A stretch of DNA of 64,000 nucleotides, taken from JAMOQA01 sp964420365. Its GTDB lineage: Bacteria; Acidobacteriota; Polarisedimenticolia; J045. A program made the position numbers and the translations under genes. The stretch lies in the NCBI GenBank assembly GCA_964420365.1, contig CAYQTA010000005.1, positions 72,394-136,393 of the forward strand, written 5' to 3'. Of the stretch, positions 1-8,117 are shown piece by piece; the first letter of the stretch is position 1; each line of letters opens with the position of its first letter. A model generated the notes under the pieces. The model searched no databases. It was given only the letters and a program-made list of their open reading frames with translations, and had not been told where the DNA came from.

Positions 1-276
1 CTTCACGCCCGACGTGACCGCCGACAGGGGTTCGAGCTCGGCGCCGAGCTCCGCCGCGAGGAGCCGGGCGATGGTCGTCTTGCCGGTGCCCGGCGGGCCC
101 CAGAGGATCAGCGAGGGCAGGGACCCGGCGGCGAGGGCCCGCCGAAGGAACCCGTCTTCCCCGAGCAGGTGCTCCTGCCCCACCACCTCCGCGAGGCGGC
201 GCGGCCGCATCCGCTCCGGCAGCGGGGCGTCCGGGGGTGGTGGCGACGGCGGCGCCGGTCCGAAGGGGAGCTCCAT
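1..276 (-). CDS. rarA: Replication-associated recombination protein A (AAA ATPase), N-terminal part
   Basis: The first 92 residues of a clamp-loader-like AAA+ ATPase of the RarA/MgsA/WRNIP1 family, which acts at stalled replication forks. A Walker A motif, GPPGTGKT, lies at residues 59-66, preceded by the family's VGQEHLLG segment (about residues 31-38). The gene runs off the left edge, so Walker B, the sensors and the tetramerisation domain are not seen. The ATG at 276 has no Shine-Dalgarno but has a TATCCT box 6 bases upstream, suggesting a leaderless mRNA. The proline-rich residues 5-18 are an ordinary variable N-terminus. Family call is firm; the state of the rest is unknown. Confidence 0.9.
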   Translation of the reverse strand, partial: MELPFGPAPPSPPPPDAPLPERMRPRRLAEVVGQEHLLGEDGFLRRALAAGSLPSLILWGPPGTGKTTIARLLAAELGAELEPLSAVTSGVK

Positions 277-282
277 GTTCCG

Positions 283-288
283 AGGATA
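283..288 (-). promoter_or_regulatory. Putative -10 box of rarA
   Basis: TATCCT on the minus strand ends 6 bases before the rarA ATG, so transcription would start at or next to the start codon. No convincing -35 is visible. The same arrangement occurs before three other genes in the window. Confidence 0.4.
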
Positions 289-304
289 CCGGAGGGGCGC
301 CGGG

Positions 305-1447
305 TCAGGTCAGGTCGCGGACGAGCGAGCGCCCCGCCCGGACCCCGTGGCCGGTCAGGACGACGATCACCGGTCCGGCAGCGCCGCCGGCGGCGAGCTC
401 CCGGGCCCCGCCCGCGAGGAGCCAGGCGACCGGGAGGGCGGCCGTCGGCTCGACCCGGCGTCCCTCCCGCCACAGCAGGCGAAGGGCCCGCTCGAGGGCC
501 AGGTCGTCGACGGTGCCGATGGTTCCCCCGCTCGCCCGGGCGGCGGCCAGCGCTTCCGGGATCCGGGCCGGCCGCTCGACCAGGACGCCCTCGGCGAGCC
601 CCGGGCCGCAGGGAACCCTCCCGTTCGCCCGCTCCCAGGCGGCGCGAACGGGGGCACAGGCCGCCGACTGGACGCCGACCAGCCGGGGCAGGCGATGGAG
701 GCGCCCCTCCCGGACCAGCGCCTCGAATCCGGCCCGCAGGCCGGCGAGCAGTCCCCCCTGGCCCACCGGGACGATCACGGTTCCCGGCCGTTCCCGGGGC
801 AGGACCTCGGCGAGGTCGAGGGCGGCGGTGGCCGCGCCCAGGGCGTGGAGGGGCTGGGCCGCGTGGCTGGCCCAGAAGGCACCGCGGGCGGCGGCTTCCC
901 GCGCCGCCGCGGTCGCGGCGCGGCGCGGTCCGTCGACCTCGACGACCTCGGCGCCCGCCGCCGCGATCAGTTCCTTCTTGACGCGGGTGGCCCCGGCGGG
1001 GACGAAGGTCCGCAGGTGGATTCCCGCCTCCCGGGCGTACCGGGCGAGGGAGAGGGCGGCGTTTCCCGACGAGTCCTCGACCGCCTCCCGCACCCCCGCC
1101 GCCCGCATCGCGGTGACCAGGACCGAGCTTCCCCGGTCCTTCCAGGACCCGGTCGGTTCCAGGTCTTCCCGGAGGGCGAGTACCCCGTCCGGGAGACCCG
1201 GGAGAGCGAGGGACTCCACCGGCACCCGGCCCTCCCCGAGGGTGACCGGCCCGGTGCCGTCGGGCAGCGGAAAGGCCCGTGCCCAGCGCCACAGCCCCTG
1301 GCGGTCGGCGCGGGGCGGTGCGAGGCGGGGAAGGGGAACCGTCGGCGTTCCTCCGCACTCGCACCAGGGCCACGCAGCGAGGAGGGGAAGCGGCGCCCCG
1401 CAGCGGTTGCAGGGAACGGTTCGCCCGGCGGCGATCGTGCGCGTCAT
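305..1447 (-). CDS. thrC: Threonine synthase-like PLP-dependent lyase
   Basis: A 380-residue fold-type II PLP enzyme, most like threonine synthase (O-phosphohomoserine to threonine). The PLP lysine is K103 in SWKDRG. A substrate-binding SSGN motif follows at about residues 124-127 and a glycine-rich phosphate loop, VGQGG, at about 214. Four cysteines near the N-terminus (C13, C16, C29, C31) form a rubredoxin-like zinc knuckle seen in many threonine synthases. The ATG overlaps the pyrF stop by 4 bases, so it is the last gene of a translationally coupled pyrK-pyrD-pyrF-thrC operon. A threonine gene ending a pyrimidine operon is unusual. Another PLP lyase specificity (e.g. cysteate or diaminopropionate type) cannot be excluded. 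Confidence 0.82.
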   Translation of the reverse strand: MTRTIAAGRTVPCNRCGAPLPLLAAWPWCECGGTPTVPLPRLAPPRADRQGLWRWARAFPLPDGTGPVTLGEGRVPVESLALPGLPDGVLALREDLEPTGSWKDRGSSVLVTAMRAAGVREAVEDSSGNAALSLARYAREAGIHLRTFVPAGATRVKKELIAAAGAEVVEVDGPRRAATAAAREAAARGAFWASHAAQPLHALGAATAALDLAEVLPRERPGTVIVPVGQGGLLAGLRAGFEALVREGRLHRLPRLVGVQSAACAPVRAAWERANGRVPCGPGLAEGVLVERPARIPEALAAARASGGTIGTVDDLALERALRLLWREGRRVEPTAALPVAWLLAGGARELAAGGAAGPVIVVLTGHGVRAGRSLVRDLT

Positions 1448-2166
1448 GCGGCGAGAGCGTCCCGGATCTCGGCAAGGATCATGTCCGCCGCGGCGGCGGG
1501 GTTCTCCGCGCCCACGATGGGACGGCCCACGACGAGCAGGCTGCTGCCGCCCCGGATCGCGTCGGCGGGGGTCGTCACCCGCACCTGGTCCCCCCGGGCG
1601 GCGCCGGCGGGACGGATTCCGGGCGTCACCAGGAGGGGGTCCGGCCCGAGGGCGGCCCGGAGGGCGGGAGCCTCCCGGGCGGAGGCGACCAGGCCGTCGG
1701 CGCCGGCCTCGATGGCCAGGCGGGCGAGCCGGAGCACCGCCTCCTCCGGCGGGCCGGCGAGGCCGATGGCGGCCAGGTCGTCCCGGCCGTGGCTGGTCAG
1801 GACGGTGACCGCCAGGAGGCGCGGTCGCCCCGGGCCCAGGGAGTCGGCCGCCTCCCGGGCCGCGGCGATCATCGCGGGACCGCCGAGGGCGTGCAGCGTC
1901 AGCAGGTCGACGCCGATCCGGCCCGCCGACCGAACCGCGGCCGCGACGGTACGGGGAATGTCGTGGAGCTTGAGGTCGAGGAAGATGTCGGCGCCCGCGG
2001 AGCGGGCGGCGTCCACGGCGGCCGCGCCGTGGGCGACGAACGCCTCGAGACCGATCTTGAACGTCCCGACCCGGTTCCCGAGGGTCGTGGCGAGGGCCCG
2101 GAGCCGCTCCAGGTCCGGCACGTCCAGGGCGACGGCGAGGCGGGCCGCGGCGGGATCGATCGTCAT
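1444..2166 (-). CDS. pyrF: Orotidine 5'-phosphate decarboxylase
   Basis: A 240-residue TIM-barrel decarboxylase for the last step of UMP synthesis (OMP to UMP). The charged catalytic network D64-x-K66-x-x-D69 is intact in LDLKLHDIP. The C-terminal phosphate-binding stretches (VTPGIRP and VVGRPI) are also present. Length is normal for the group I bacterial enzyme. The ATG at 2166 overlaps the pyrD stop by 4 bases, and its own stop overlaps the thrC start by 4 bases, so all three should be translated from one message. Confidence 0.96.
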   Translation of the reverse strand: MTIDPAAARLAVALDVPDLERLRALATTLGNRVGTFKIGLEAFVAHGAAAVDAARSAGADIFLDLKLHDIPRTVAAAVRSAGRIGVDLLTLHALGGPAMIAAAREAADSLGPGRPRLLAVTVLTSHGRDDLAAIGLAGPPEEAVLRLARLAIEAGADGLVASAREAPALRAALGPDPLLVTPGIRPAGAARGDQVRVTTPADAIRGGSSLLVVGRPIVGAENPAAAADMILAEIRDALAA

Positions 2167-3092
2167 CGCTGGTTCTCCTCGAGGGCCCCGACCAGCTCCC
2201 GCACGTCGGCCACCCCGTGGGCCTCGCACCAGGCATCCAGCTCCCGGACCAGGCGCGCGGCGAGGGCCGGGTCGTGGAAGTTGGCGGTGCCGACCTGGAC
2301 CGCCGTCGCTCCGACCAGGAGGAACTCGACCACGTCGCGTGCCGAGGTGATCCCCCCGATCCCGACCACCGGGACGTCGACGGCCCGGGCGACCCGGTGG
2401 ACGAGGGCGACCGCGAGGGGACGGATCGCCGGCCCGGAGAGGCCTCCCGTTCCGCGGTGAAGGACCGGGCGCCGCGTTTCCACGTCGACGACCATCCCGG
2501 GGAACGTGTTGACCAGGGAGACGGCGTCGGCGCCCCCCCGGACGGCCGCCTCCGCGGTCTCGACGATGTCGGTGACCGCCGGTGTCAGCTTTGCCCACAG
2601 GGGCCGGGAGGTCACCTCGCGGACGGCCGCGACGACCTCGCGGATGGCCCTGGGGGAACGGCCGATCTCGAGTCCGCCCTCCTCCACGTTGGGGCACGAC
2701 AGGTTCAGCTCGAAGGCGGCGATCCCGGTCTCGTCCTCGAGGGCCCGGACGACGGCCACGTAGTCGGCGACCGCGTGGCCGTACACGTTGACGACCACCG
2801 TCGCCCCGTGCTCCCGGAGGAGGGGGAGCTTCTCCGTCCGGAAACGCTCGACGCCGACGTTCTGGAGGCCGATCGCGTTGAGCATCCCGCAGGGCGTCTC
2901 GACGAGCCGCGGGGGCGGATTTCCCGCACGGGGGCGGGGTGAGATCCCCTTGACGACGATTCCACCGAGGGACGCGATGTCGCAGAACGGTTCGAACTCG
3001 AGACCGTAGCCGAAGGTCCCGGAAGCGGTCAGCACCGGGTTCCGGAGGACGAGCCCCCGGCCCACCTCCACCCGCATCCTGGTCGGACTCAC
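2163..3092 (-). CDS. pyrD: Dihydroorotate dehydrogenase, class 1B catalytic subunit
   Basis: A 309-residue FMN-binding TIM barrel that oxidises dihydroorotate to orotate. The catalytic cysteine C133 sits in NLSCPN, and the substrate loop ETPCGMLNAIGLQN is intact. The directly adjacent pyrK gene marks it as class 1B, the NAD-linked heterotetramer, rather than the quinone-linked class 2 enzyme. The GTG at 3092 is preferred because it overlaps the pyrK stop by 4 bases, like the other junctions of this operon; an ATG at 3077 would remove five residues. Confidence 0.95.
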   Translation of the reverse strand: MSPTRMRVEVGRGLVLRNPVLTASGTFGYGLEFEPFCDIASLGGIVVKGISPRPRAGNPPPRLVETPCGMLNAIGLQNVGVERFRTEKLPLLREHGATVVVNVYGHAVADYVAVVRALEDETGIAAFELNLSCPNVEEGGLEIGRSPRAIREVVAAVREVTSRPLWAKLTPAVTDIVETAEAAVRGGADAVSLVNTFPGMVVDVETRRPVLHRGTGGLSGPAIRPLAVALVHRVARAVDVPVVGIGGITSARDVVEFLLVGATAVQVGTANFHDPALAARLVRELDAWCEAHGVADVRELVGALEENQR

Positions 3093-3904
3093 GGCAGCAC
3101 CTCCCGGGCGTCGAAGACCGGCCCCTCCGTGCAGACCCGCACGTAGCGGTCGAACTCCCCGTCCGGGTGGCGTCGTTCGACGACGCACCCGAGACAGGCG
3201 CCGAACCCGCAGGCCATCCGTTCCTCGAGGGAGAGCTGGCAGGGAACGTCGCGGGCGAGGCACAGCTCGGCGACGGCGCGGAGCATCGGCCGGGGACCGC
3301 AGGCGAGGACCACCCGCTCGCCGCGGGCCGGCGTGTCGAGGCGCCTGGCGAGGGGCCCGGTGACCAGCCCACGCTCGCCGGCGCTGCCGTCCTCCGTGAC
3401 GAGGATCACCTCGCCGCAACGCTCCCGGAACCAGTCGACGAGGAGCAGGTCGTCCCGGCTGCCGCCCCCGAGGAAGAGGGTGGTCCGGGCCGCGAGGTCC
3501 GTGCCCGCCCGCTGGAGGAAGAGCGGGAAAGGCGCGGCGCCGATGCCGCCGGCGACCAGCAGCACCTCGGTCCGCTCGCCCTCGCCGGGGAGCCAGAATC
3601 CCCTCCCGAGGGGGCCGAGGAGGGCGACCTCGGTGCCGGGCCGGAAGCGGGCCATCTGGCGGGTGCGGCGCCCGTAGACCTTGTAGACGAGCTCGAGGGC
3701 CACGGGGTCCTCCACGCCGGGCACGAGGCGCGCGACGGAGAAGGGACGGCGCACCAGGGTCTCGGCCGGGTCCGGCAGGCCGAGCATCACGAACTGCCCG
3801 GCCCGGGCCTCCCGTGCGATCGGCGCGGCGTCGAGGCGCATCCGGAAGCAGCCGCCCCCGAGTTCCTCCTGCTCGAGGACGCGGGCGCGCAGGTCCTGGG
3901 GCAT
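3089..3904 (-). CDS. pyrK: Dihydroorotate dehydrogenase B electron-transfer subunit
   Basis: A 271-residue ferredoxin-reductase-like protein that carries electrons from PyrD's FMN to NAD through FAD and a [2Fe-2S] cluster. It shows the FAD-binding RPFS motif (53-56), a nucleotide-binding VAGGIGAAP loop (about 118-126) and four cluster cysteines C232, C237, C240 and C258 with the usual PyrK spacing. The ATG at 3904 is preceded by a GGGAGGAA ribosome site. It heads the minus-strand operon. The cysteine pattern distinguishes it from other members of the reductase family. Confidence 0.94.
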   Translation of the reverse strand: MPQDLRARVLEQEELGGGCFRMRLDAAPIAREARAGQFVMLGLPDPAETLVRRPFSVARLVPGVEDPVALELVYKVYGRRTRQMARFRPGTEVALLGPLGRGFWLPGEGERTEVLLVAGGIGAAPFPLFLQRAGTDLAARTTLFLGGGSRDDLLLVDWFRERCGEVILVTEDGSAGERGLVTGPLARRLDTPARGERVVLACGPRPMLRAVAELCLARDVPCQLSLEERMACGFGACLGCVVERRHPDGEFDRYVRVCTEGPVFDAREVLP

Positions 3905-3927
3905 CGCGGTTCCTCCCTCGACCCGCG

Positions 3928-3933
3928 AGTCTA
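3928..3933 (-). promoter_or_regulatory. Putative -10 box of the pyrK-pyrD-pyrF-thrC operon
   Basis: TAGACT on the minus strand, 24 bases upstream of the pyrK ATG, in the short gap after the converging end region of the 3954-5387 gene. No good -35 is seen. The leader would be about 17 bases, leaving room for the Shine-Dalgarno but not for a PyrR attenuator. Confidence 0.3.
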
Positions 3934-3953
3934 CCCCAGCCACGCCCGCCGGC

Positions 3954-5387
3954 TCAGTCGCAGGCGCTCGACTCCCGGGGCGAACCGGCGGAATCCGGCC
4001 CGAGGGAACCGGGACCACAGGCGTTCCGGCCACGGACGAGGTACCAGCGCGCCGAGCCCGGGGCCGGGACGTCCGGGTCCTCGAGGGAGTCGCCGTCCAG
4101 GTCCCGGGCGAGGCAGGTCCCTCCGCCGACCCCGTGGGCGGAAAGGTCGGCCACGTCGCCACGCAGCACGTCGTGCCGGGTCCCGTCCCCGGCGTCCGGG
4201 ACCGCGGAGGACCAGCGGAGGGTCGTCTTGTCGCGGTCCAGGCGGAATCGCTGCACTTCCCAGGGAACCCGAAACGCGGAGGGATCGCCGGGGGCACAGT
4301 CGCAAGCGTCCAGCATCCCGTCATCGTCGCCGTCGTCGTAGAGGTCCGTCGCCGCCTCGGCGACGCCGATTCCGCAGCTTCCCTGCCAGCCGAGCTCGTC
4401 GTCGTAGTAGAGGTCGTCGCCCGCGTACCAGAGCCGGTAAAGATCTCCGTCGTCCAGGGGACTCGCCGACCGGATCTCGCGGGCGGTCCACGGCTCGGCT
4501 CCCCGGGGGAAGACGCGGCACTCCTCGAGGAAATGGATCCCGTCGGCGGAGGATGCCTGGACCAGGGCCACGTGGTGGTACTCGCTGATCGTGCTCTCCG
4601 GCGTCCAGAGGTAGACGTCGTAGAAGAGGCGGACCTTTCCGCCCACGATCATCGCGTCCGGCGTGGAGTAGCCGGCGTACCGGTCACGCTCGGGCCAGCC
4701 GGGAGTCTGCCCGAGGACCATCACCGGCGTGTCGAAGGACGAGCCATCGTCGCTGTCGGCCTTCCAGACCGTGTACCGGGCGGGAGGGGTCCCCTCGGCA
4801 CGGATCGTCGAGATCGCGAAGTAGAGGCGCAGCCGTCCCTGCCACTCGATCGCCCCGGGCTCGCAGACGTGGAGGACGAACTCGTCGGAGGGGACGTCGT
4901 CCCGTGCGATCACCGGGTTCTCCGGGTCGCGGCTGAAGTGGACCCCGTCATCGGAGACCGCATGGCCGAGCTGGTAGACGCCGAAGAGCTGGTTCAGGGC
5001 GCAGTAGTACATGTGGTAACGGCCCCCGTAGCGGATCACCGAGGGCGTCTCCACCTTCGTGTAGTCGAAGGCGAGCGGAGAGGAAGCAGGGGAAAGTACC
5101 GGTTCCGGGTCGATGTCCCAGTCGAGCCCGTCCAGCGACACGGCCCGGTGGATCCGGACCGGGTCCTCCCGGGACGGATCGTCGTAACCCACGCTGAGGT
5201 ACATCCAGTACTCGTTTCCCACGCGGATCACGGAGGGGTCGTTCCAGCAGTCGTTCGTCCAGAACGTCCCCTCGATCTGCGGATTCGTCGGGTCCGGCGT
5301 CCAGGGGGCATCGGCCCGGGCCGGGAACGGGGCGGCGAGCAGGCAGCACGCCAGCAGGCCGGCGCGCGACGCGCTGGAGATGGTCAT
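3954..5387 (-). CDS. Secreted five-bladed beta-propeller protein (GH43/GH32-like) with calcium-repeat C-terminus
   Basis: A 477-residue exported protein. A signal peptide (about 1-25, ending in an AxA-type site) is followed by a propeller with glycosidase-like blades: repeated WxxDPSVIR..YWMYLS, TPSVIRYGGRYHMYY and STPDAMIVGGKVRLFYD segments, each placing an acidic residue as clan GH-J/GH-F enzymes do. A DDGDDDG-x3-D loop near residues 352-360 resembles a thrombospondin type 3 calcium repeat. It leads into a Cys-rich C-terminal domain ending in SPRESSACD, which looks like a repeated secreted-protein module. Substrate is unknown; a carbohydrate-active role is an inference. It is divergent from the membrane protein at 5498 and reads toward pyrK. 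Confidence 0.72.
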   Translation of the reverse strand: MTISSASRAGLLACCLLAAPFPARADAPWTPDPTNPQIEGTFWTNDCWNDPSVIRVGNEYWMYLSVGYDDPSREDPVRIHRAVSLDGLDWDIDPEPVLSPASSPLAFDYTKVETPSVIRYGGRYHMYYCALNQLFGVYQLGHAVSDDGVHFSRDPENPVIARDDVPSDEFVLHVCEPGAIEWQGRLRLYFAISTIRAEGTPPARYTVWKADSDDGSSFDTPVMVLGQTPGWPERDRYAGYSTPDAMIVGGKVRLFYDVYLWTPESTISEYHHVALVQASSADGIHFLEECRVFPRGAEPWTAREIRSASPLDDGDLYRLWYAGDDLYYDDELGWQGSCGIGVAEAATDLYDDGDDDGMLDACDCAPGDPSAFRVPWEVQRFRLDRDKTTLRWSSAVPDAGDGTRHDVLRGDVADLSAHGVGGGTCLARDLDGDSLEDPDVPAPGSARWYLVRGRNACGPGSLGPDSAGSPRESSACD

Positions 5388-5466
5388 GGCTTCCTCCCGG
5401 AAGGCAGTTCCCCCAGCCTACGGCGAGAGAGTCCCCGGGGAAAGCGATCGATGCCGGGGTGCTGGC

Positions 5467-5484
5467 CCCGGAAGCACTTCCGGG
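5467..5484. promoter_or_regulatory. Perfect 8+2+8 palindrome between divergent genes
   Basis: CCCGGAAG-CA-CTTCCGGG, a perfect inverted repeat in the 110-base gap between the divergent genes starting at 5387 (minus) and 5498 (plus). It ends 13 bases before the ATG at 5498, so it could be an operator or a hairpin that hides the start region. Confidence 0.45.
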
Positions 5485-5497
5485 ACAACATGAACCG

Positions 5498-7276
5498 ATG
5501 CGGGACGTGATCGAGCGGGTCCGGGAGGGGATCTCCCCGTGGTTGTGGCTGGTTGCCGACGCGGGGCTCGCCGCCCTCGTCGCTGCCCCCGCGGAGACCC
5601 TGCTTCTCTTCCTGCTGAGCCCGGACCTGGCCCTGACCCTCGGCGGGTTCGCCTCGACGGCCGTCGCCCTGCTGCCGCAGGTGATCGGGCTGTTCGTGCT
5701 GGCCGGCCCCGTCCTCGTCGCCCTGGGAAACGTCTTCGCCGTGGGGCGGACCACCCGCACCGGGCTCCAGCCCCGCTACGTGCTCCACTTCCTGCTCCTC
5801 GACTGCGCGCTCCTGGCGATCGCGGCGGCCTGGCAGTGGCGAGGGGTCGGTCACCTCCTCGCCGGGCCCGCCCGGGCGGCGCTGGCCCTGACGATCACGT
5901 CCCTGGTCATCGCCGCCGTGCTGCTCGCGGTGCTCGCGCTGCTCCTCGCCCGGCGTCCCTCCCTGTGGCCCACCCCGTGGATCGTGGCGGTTTCCCTCGG
6001 CCTGCTCGTGGCCCTCGGGGTGGCGGCGGAGCTCCGCCGGGTGAGGCCCGAGCGTCCCCGCCCGCTCGTGCTCGGCTCGTTTCCTCCCTCTCGGGGCGTG
6101 CTCCTGCTCGAGCTCCCCGGGCTCTCCCGCCAGCAGCTCGGCGAGGCGGTCCGGCTCGGCTCCGTCCCGGCCCTCGGCTCGGTTCTCGCGCGGGGCACGC
6201 TCCTGCCCGTCGCCGGGGGGCCGGTGCCCGACACGGTGGCCCTCCACGCGACCCTGGTGACCGGCAAGGGTCCCCGGGACCACGGCATCCTCGGGTCGGT
6301 GCGGTATCGCCCGTGCCTCGCCCGGCGTTCCTTCGCCATCCTGCCGCGGGGGCTCTTCCTGCGACGCCTCCTCGGGACGCCGCTGTGGGAGAAAGTCCCG
6401 GTCGACTGGCGTTCCCTCACCGCGATCGCGCTGCCGGAGATCGCGCGGGGAGTCGGGGTGCCGCTGGCGATCGTCGGCGATCCCCTGGCGTGGCCGTCGA
6501 CGGAGGACGCCGCCCGCGCCTCGTGGACCGATCGGCGCCTCGCGCCGGGGGCGCTGGTCCCGATGCCCGGGGAGATCCCCCCCGTCATCTGCCCGGTGTT
6601 CCCCGCGCGGGAGGTGGCGGAGCGGTTCTTCGATCCCCCCGCTTCCCGGCTCCGGGACACGCCGCGCCTCGCCCGCCTGGTCGGGGACGCCCTGGCCCGT
6701 GACCTGTGCGCCCTCCGGGTGGCCCGCGAGCTGGCCCGGGCAGACCGGTGGCCGCTCCTCCAGGTCCGGCTCTCCGGGTACTACCGGGTGGCGTACCAGT
6801 TCGCCGGCTGGCGCCCCGGCTTCCCGGCCCGCGCGGTGTCGGACCTCGAGGTGGCCGCGTACGGCCGGGTGATGCTGCGCTACCTCCGGGAGCTGGACCC
6901 GGCCGTCGGGGCGCTCGTCGGGGAGGTTCCCGGGCGCCTGGTCGTCGCCGTCTCCGAGCACGGAATGGAGCCCCGCCGGGACGCCCGGCGGCTCCTCGCC
7001 GAGCTGGTCGGCCGGACCACGCCCACCGGCACGCACGCGGGTCCCCCGCCGGGCCTCGCCATCTTCGCCGGGGACGGGGTGCGCCCGGGGCAGCGCCTCG
7101 CGGAGGAGGCGTCCCTGGCCTCGGTCCTGCCCACGCTGCTGTGGGGCGTGGGCCTGCCCCCGGGGGAGGACATGGGCCCGCTCCTGCCGGAGATCTTCGA
7201 TGAGGACTGGGTGGCGGCGCACCCGCCGGCGCCCGTGGCGAGCTGGGGCGTCCCGTCGGGCCCCCGTTCCCGTTGA
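5498..7276 (+). CDS. Membrane protein with degenerate type I phosphodiesterase/alkaline-phosphatase-like domain
   Basis: A 592-residue protein. Residues 1-180 carry about five hydrophobic membrane segments. A soluble alkaline-phosphatase-superfamily domain follows, with PDTVALHATLVTGKGPRDHGI matching the nucleophile Thr region and SEHGM matching the usual metal-binding SDHGM. The first metal site, normally DG, reads LELPG here. Thus two metal ligands that are normally Asp are Glu or shifted, and activity on phosphodiesters is uncertain. The ATG at 5498 is chosen over a GTG at 5459, which would put a hairpin inside the coding region. It has no strong Shine-Dalgarno and lies divergent to the propeller gene. 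Confidence 0.72.
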   Translation: MRDVIERVREGISPWLWLVADAGLAALVAAPAETLLLFLLSPDLALTLGGFASTAVALLPQVIGLFVLAGPVLVALGNVFAVGRTTRTGLQPRYVLHFLLLDCALLAIAAAWQWRGVGHLLAGPARAALALTITSLVIAAVLLAVLALLLARRPSLWPTPWIVAVSLGLLVALGVAAELRRVRPERPRPLVLGSFPPSRGVLLLELPGLSRQQLGEAVRLGSVPALGSVLARGTLLPVAGGPVPDTVALHATLVTGKGPRDHGILGSVRYRPCLARRSFAILPRGLFLRRLLGTPLWEKVPVDWRSLTAIALPEIARGVGVPLAIVGDPLAWPSTEDAARASWTDRRLAPGALVPMPGEIPPVICPVFPAREVAERFFDPPASRLRDTPRLARLVGDALARDLCALRVARELARADRWPLLQVRLSGYYRVAYQFAGWRPGFPARAVSDLEVAAYGRVMLRYLRELDPAVGALVGEVPGRLVVAVSEHGMEPRRDARRLLAELVGRTTPTGTHAGPPPGLAIFAGDGVRPGQRLAEEASLASVLPTLLWGVGLPPGEDMGPLLPEIFDEDWVAAHPPAPVASWGVPSGPRSR

Positions 7277-7376
7277 CCCTCTTCCGCCACCCGGGCAAAC
7301 TGGCGCGGGCCCGGGCCCCGGAAGGCCGCGTCCTTCCCGTGCCGGCGTGGCCCGGGACCCGCGGAACGGAGGCGAG

Positions 7377-8117
7377 ATGACGCAAGGAATGGTCCTGATC
7401 CGGGCCGACGAGATCGATCGTGCCCTCGCGCGGATCGCTCACCAGGTGCTCGAGGAGGGCGGGGAAGGGGGAGATCTCGCCCTCGTCGGGATCCAGACCC
7501 GCGGCGTGCCGCTGGCGCGGCGACTCGCCCGGAAGCTGGCCGAGATGGGGGTCGAGGAGCCACCCGTCGGCATCCTCGACATCAACCTGTACCGGGACGA
7601 TCTCTCCCGCGTCGCCGCGCACCCCGTCGTGCGGCGCACGGAGATTCCCTTCCCGGTGGAGGATCGGCGGATCGTCCTCGTGGACGACGTGCTCTACACC
7701 GGGAGGACGATCCGGGCCGCCCTCGACGCGCTGACGGATCTCGGCAGGCCGCGGCTGATCCGGCTCGCGGTCCTGGTCGATCGCGGCGGCCGCGAGATGC
7801 CGATCCAGCCCGACTTCGTGGGGCGCCACTTCAGCGCGGGCCCGGACCAGCTGATCGACGTGCTCCTCGCCGAGATCGACGGCGGGCCCGACCGGGTGGT
7901 CCTGCGGCCGCGGGAACCGGGGGAGGCCGATTCGACCGCCGCGACGGAGCCTTCGCCCGGGTCGCCCCCCGGGAGGGCCGCGGAGAAGAAGGCGAAGAAG
8001 GGGGCAGCCGCGGGAAGGAAGAAGGCGAGGAAGAAGGCGGCCGCCAAGGGGAGGCCGGCGAAGAAGGGCACGCGGAAGAAGAAGGCGAAGACGCGCGGCC
8101 GGGGAGGTGGGCGATGA
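7377..8117 (+). CDS. pyrR: PyrR: pyrimidine operon regulator / uracil phosphoribosyltransferase with basic tail
   Basis: A 246-residue protein. Residues 1-180 are a complete PyrR: the PRPP loop VLVDDVLYTGRT (about 100-111) and the GIQTRGVPLA segment. PyrR binds pyr mRNA as a UMP-dependent attenuator and has weak UPRT activity. Residues about 200-246 are an extra lysine/arginine/alanine tail (15 Lys and 7 Arg in the last 46), histone H1-like and not part of the family's usual ~180 residues. A GGAGGCGAG ribosome site precedes the ATG. It overlaps pyrB by 4 bases and heads pyrR-pyrB-pyrC. The usual PyrR-binding loop sequence was not recognised in the 100-base leader. Confidence 0.92.
   Translation: MTQGMVLIRADEIDRALARIAHQVLEEGGEGGDLALVGIQTRGVPLARRLARKLAEMGVEEPPVGILDINLYRDDLSRVAAHPVVRRTEIPFPVEDRRIVLVDDVLYTGRTIRAALDALTDLGRPRLIRLAVLVDRGGREMPIQPDFVGRHFSAGPDQLIDVLLAEIDGGPDRVVLRPREPGEADSTAATEPSPGSPPGRAAEKKAKKGAAAGRKKARKKAAAKGRPAKKGTRKKKAKTRGRGGGR

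Noticed and set aside
14..2350. A 778-codon plus-strand frame over rarA-thrC-pyrF
   Set aside because: Low-complexity Arg/Gly/Pro protein, antisense to recognised enzymes.
7277..7376. PyrR attenuator in the pyrR leader
   Set aside because: GC-rich stems exist, but the conserved PyrR-binding loop was not found; no claim made.
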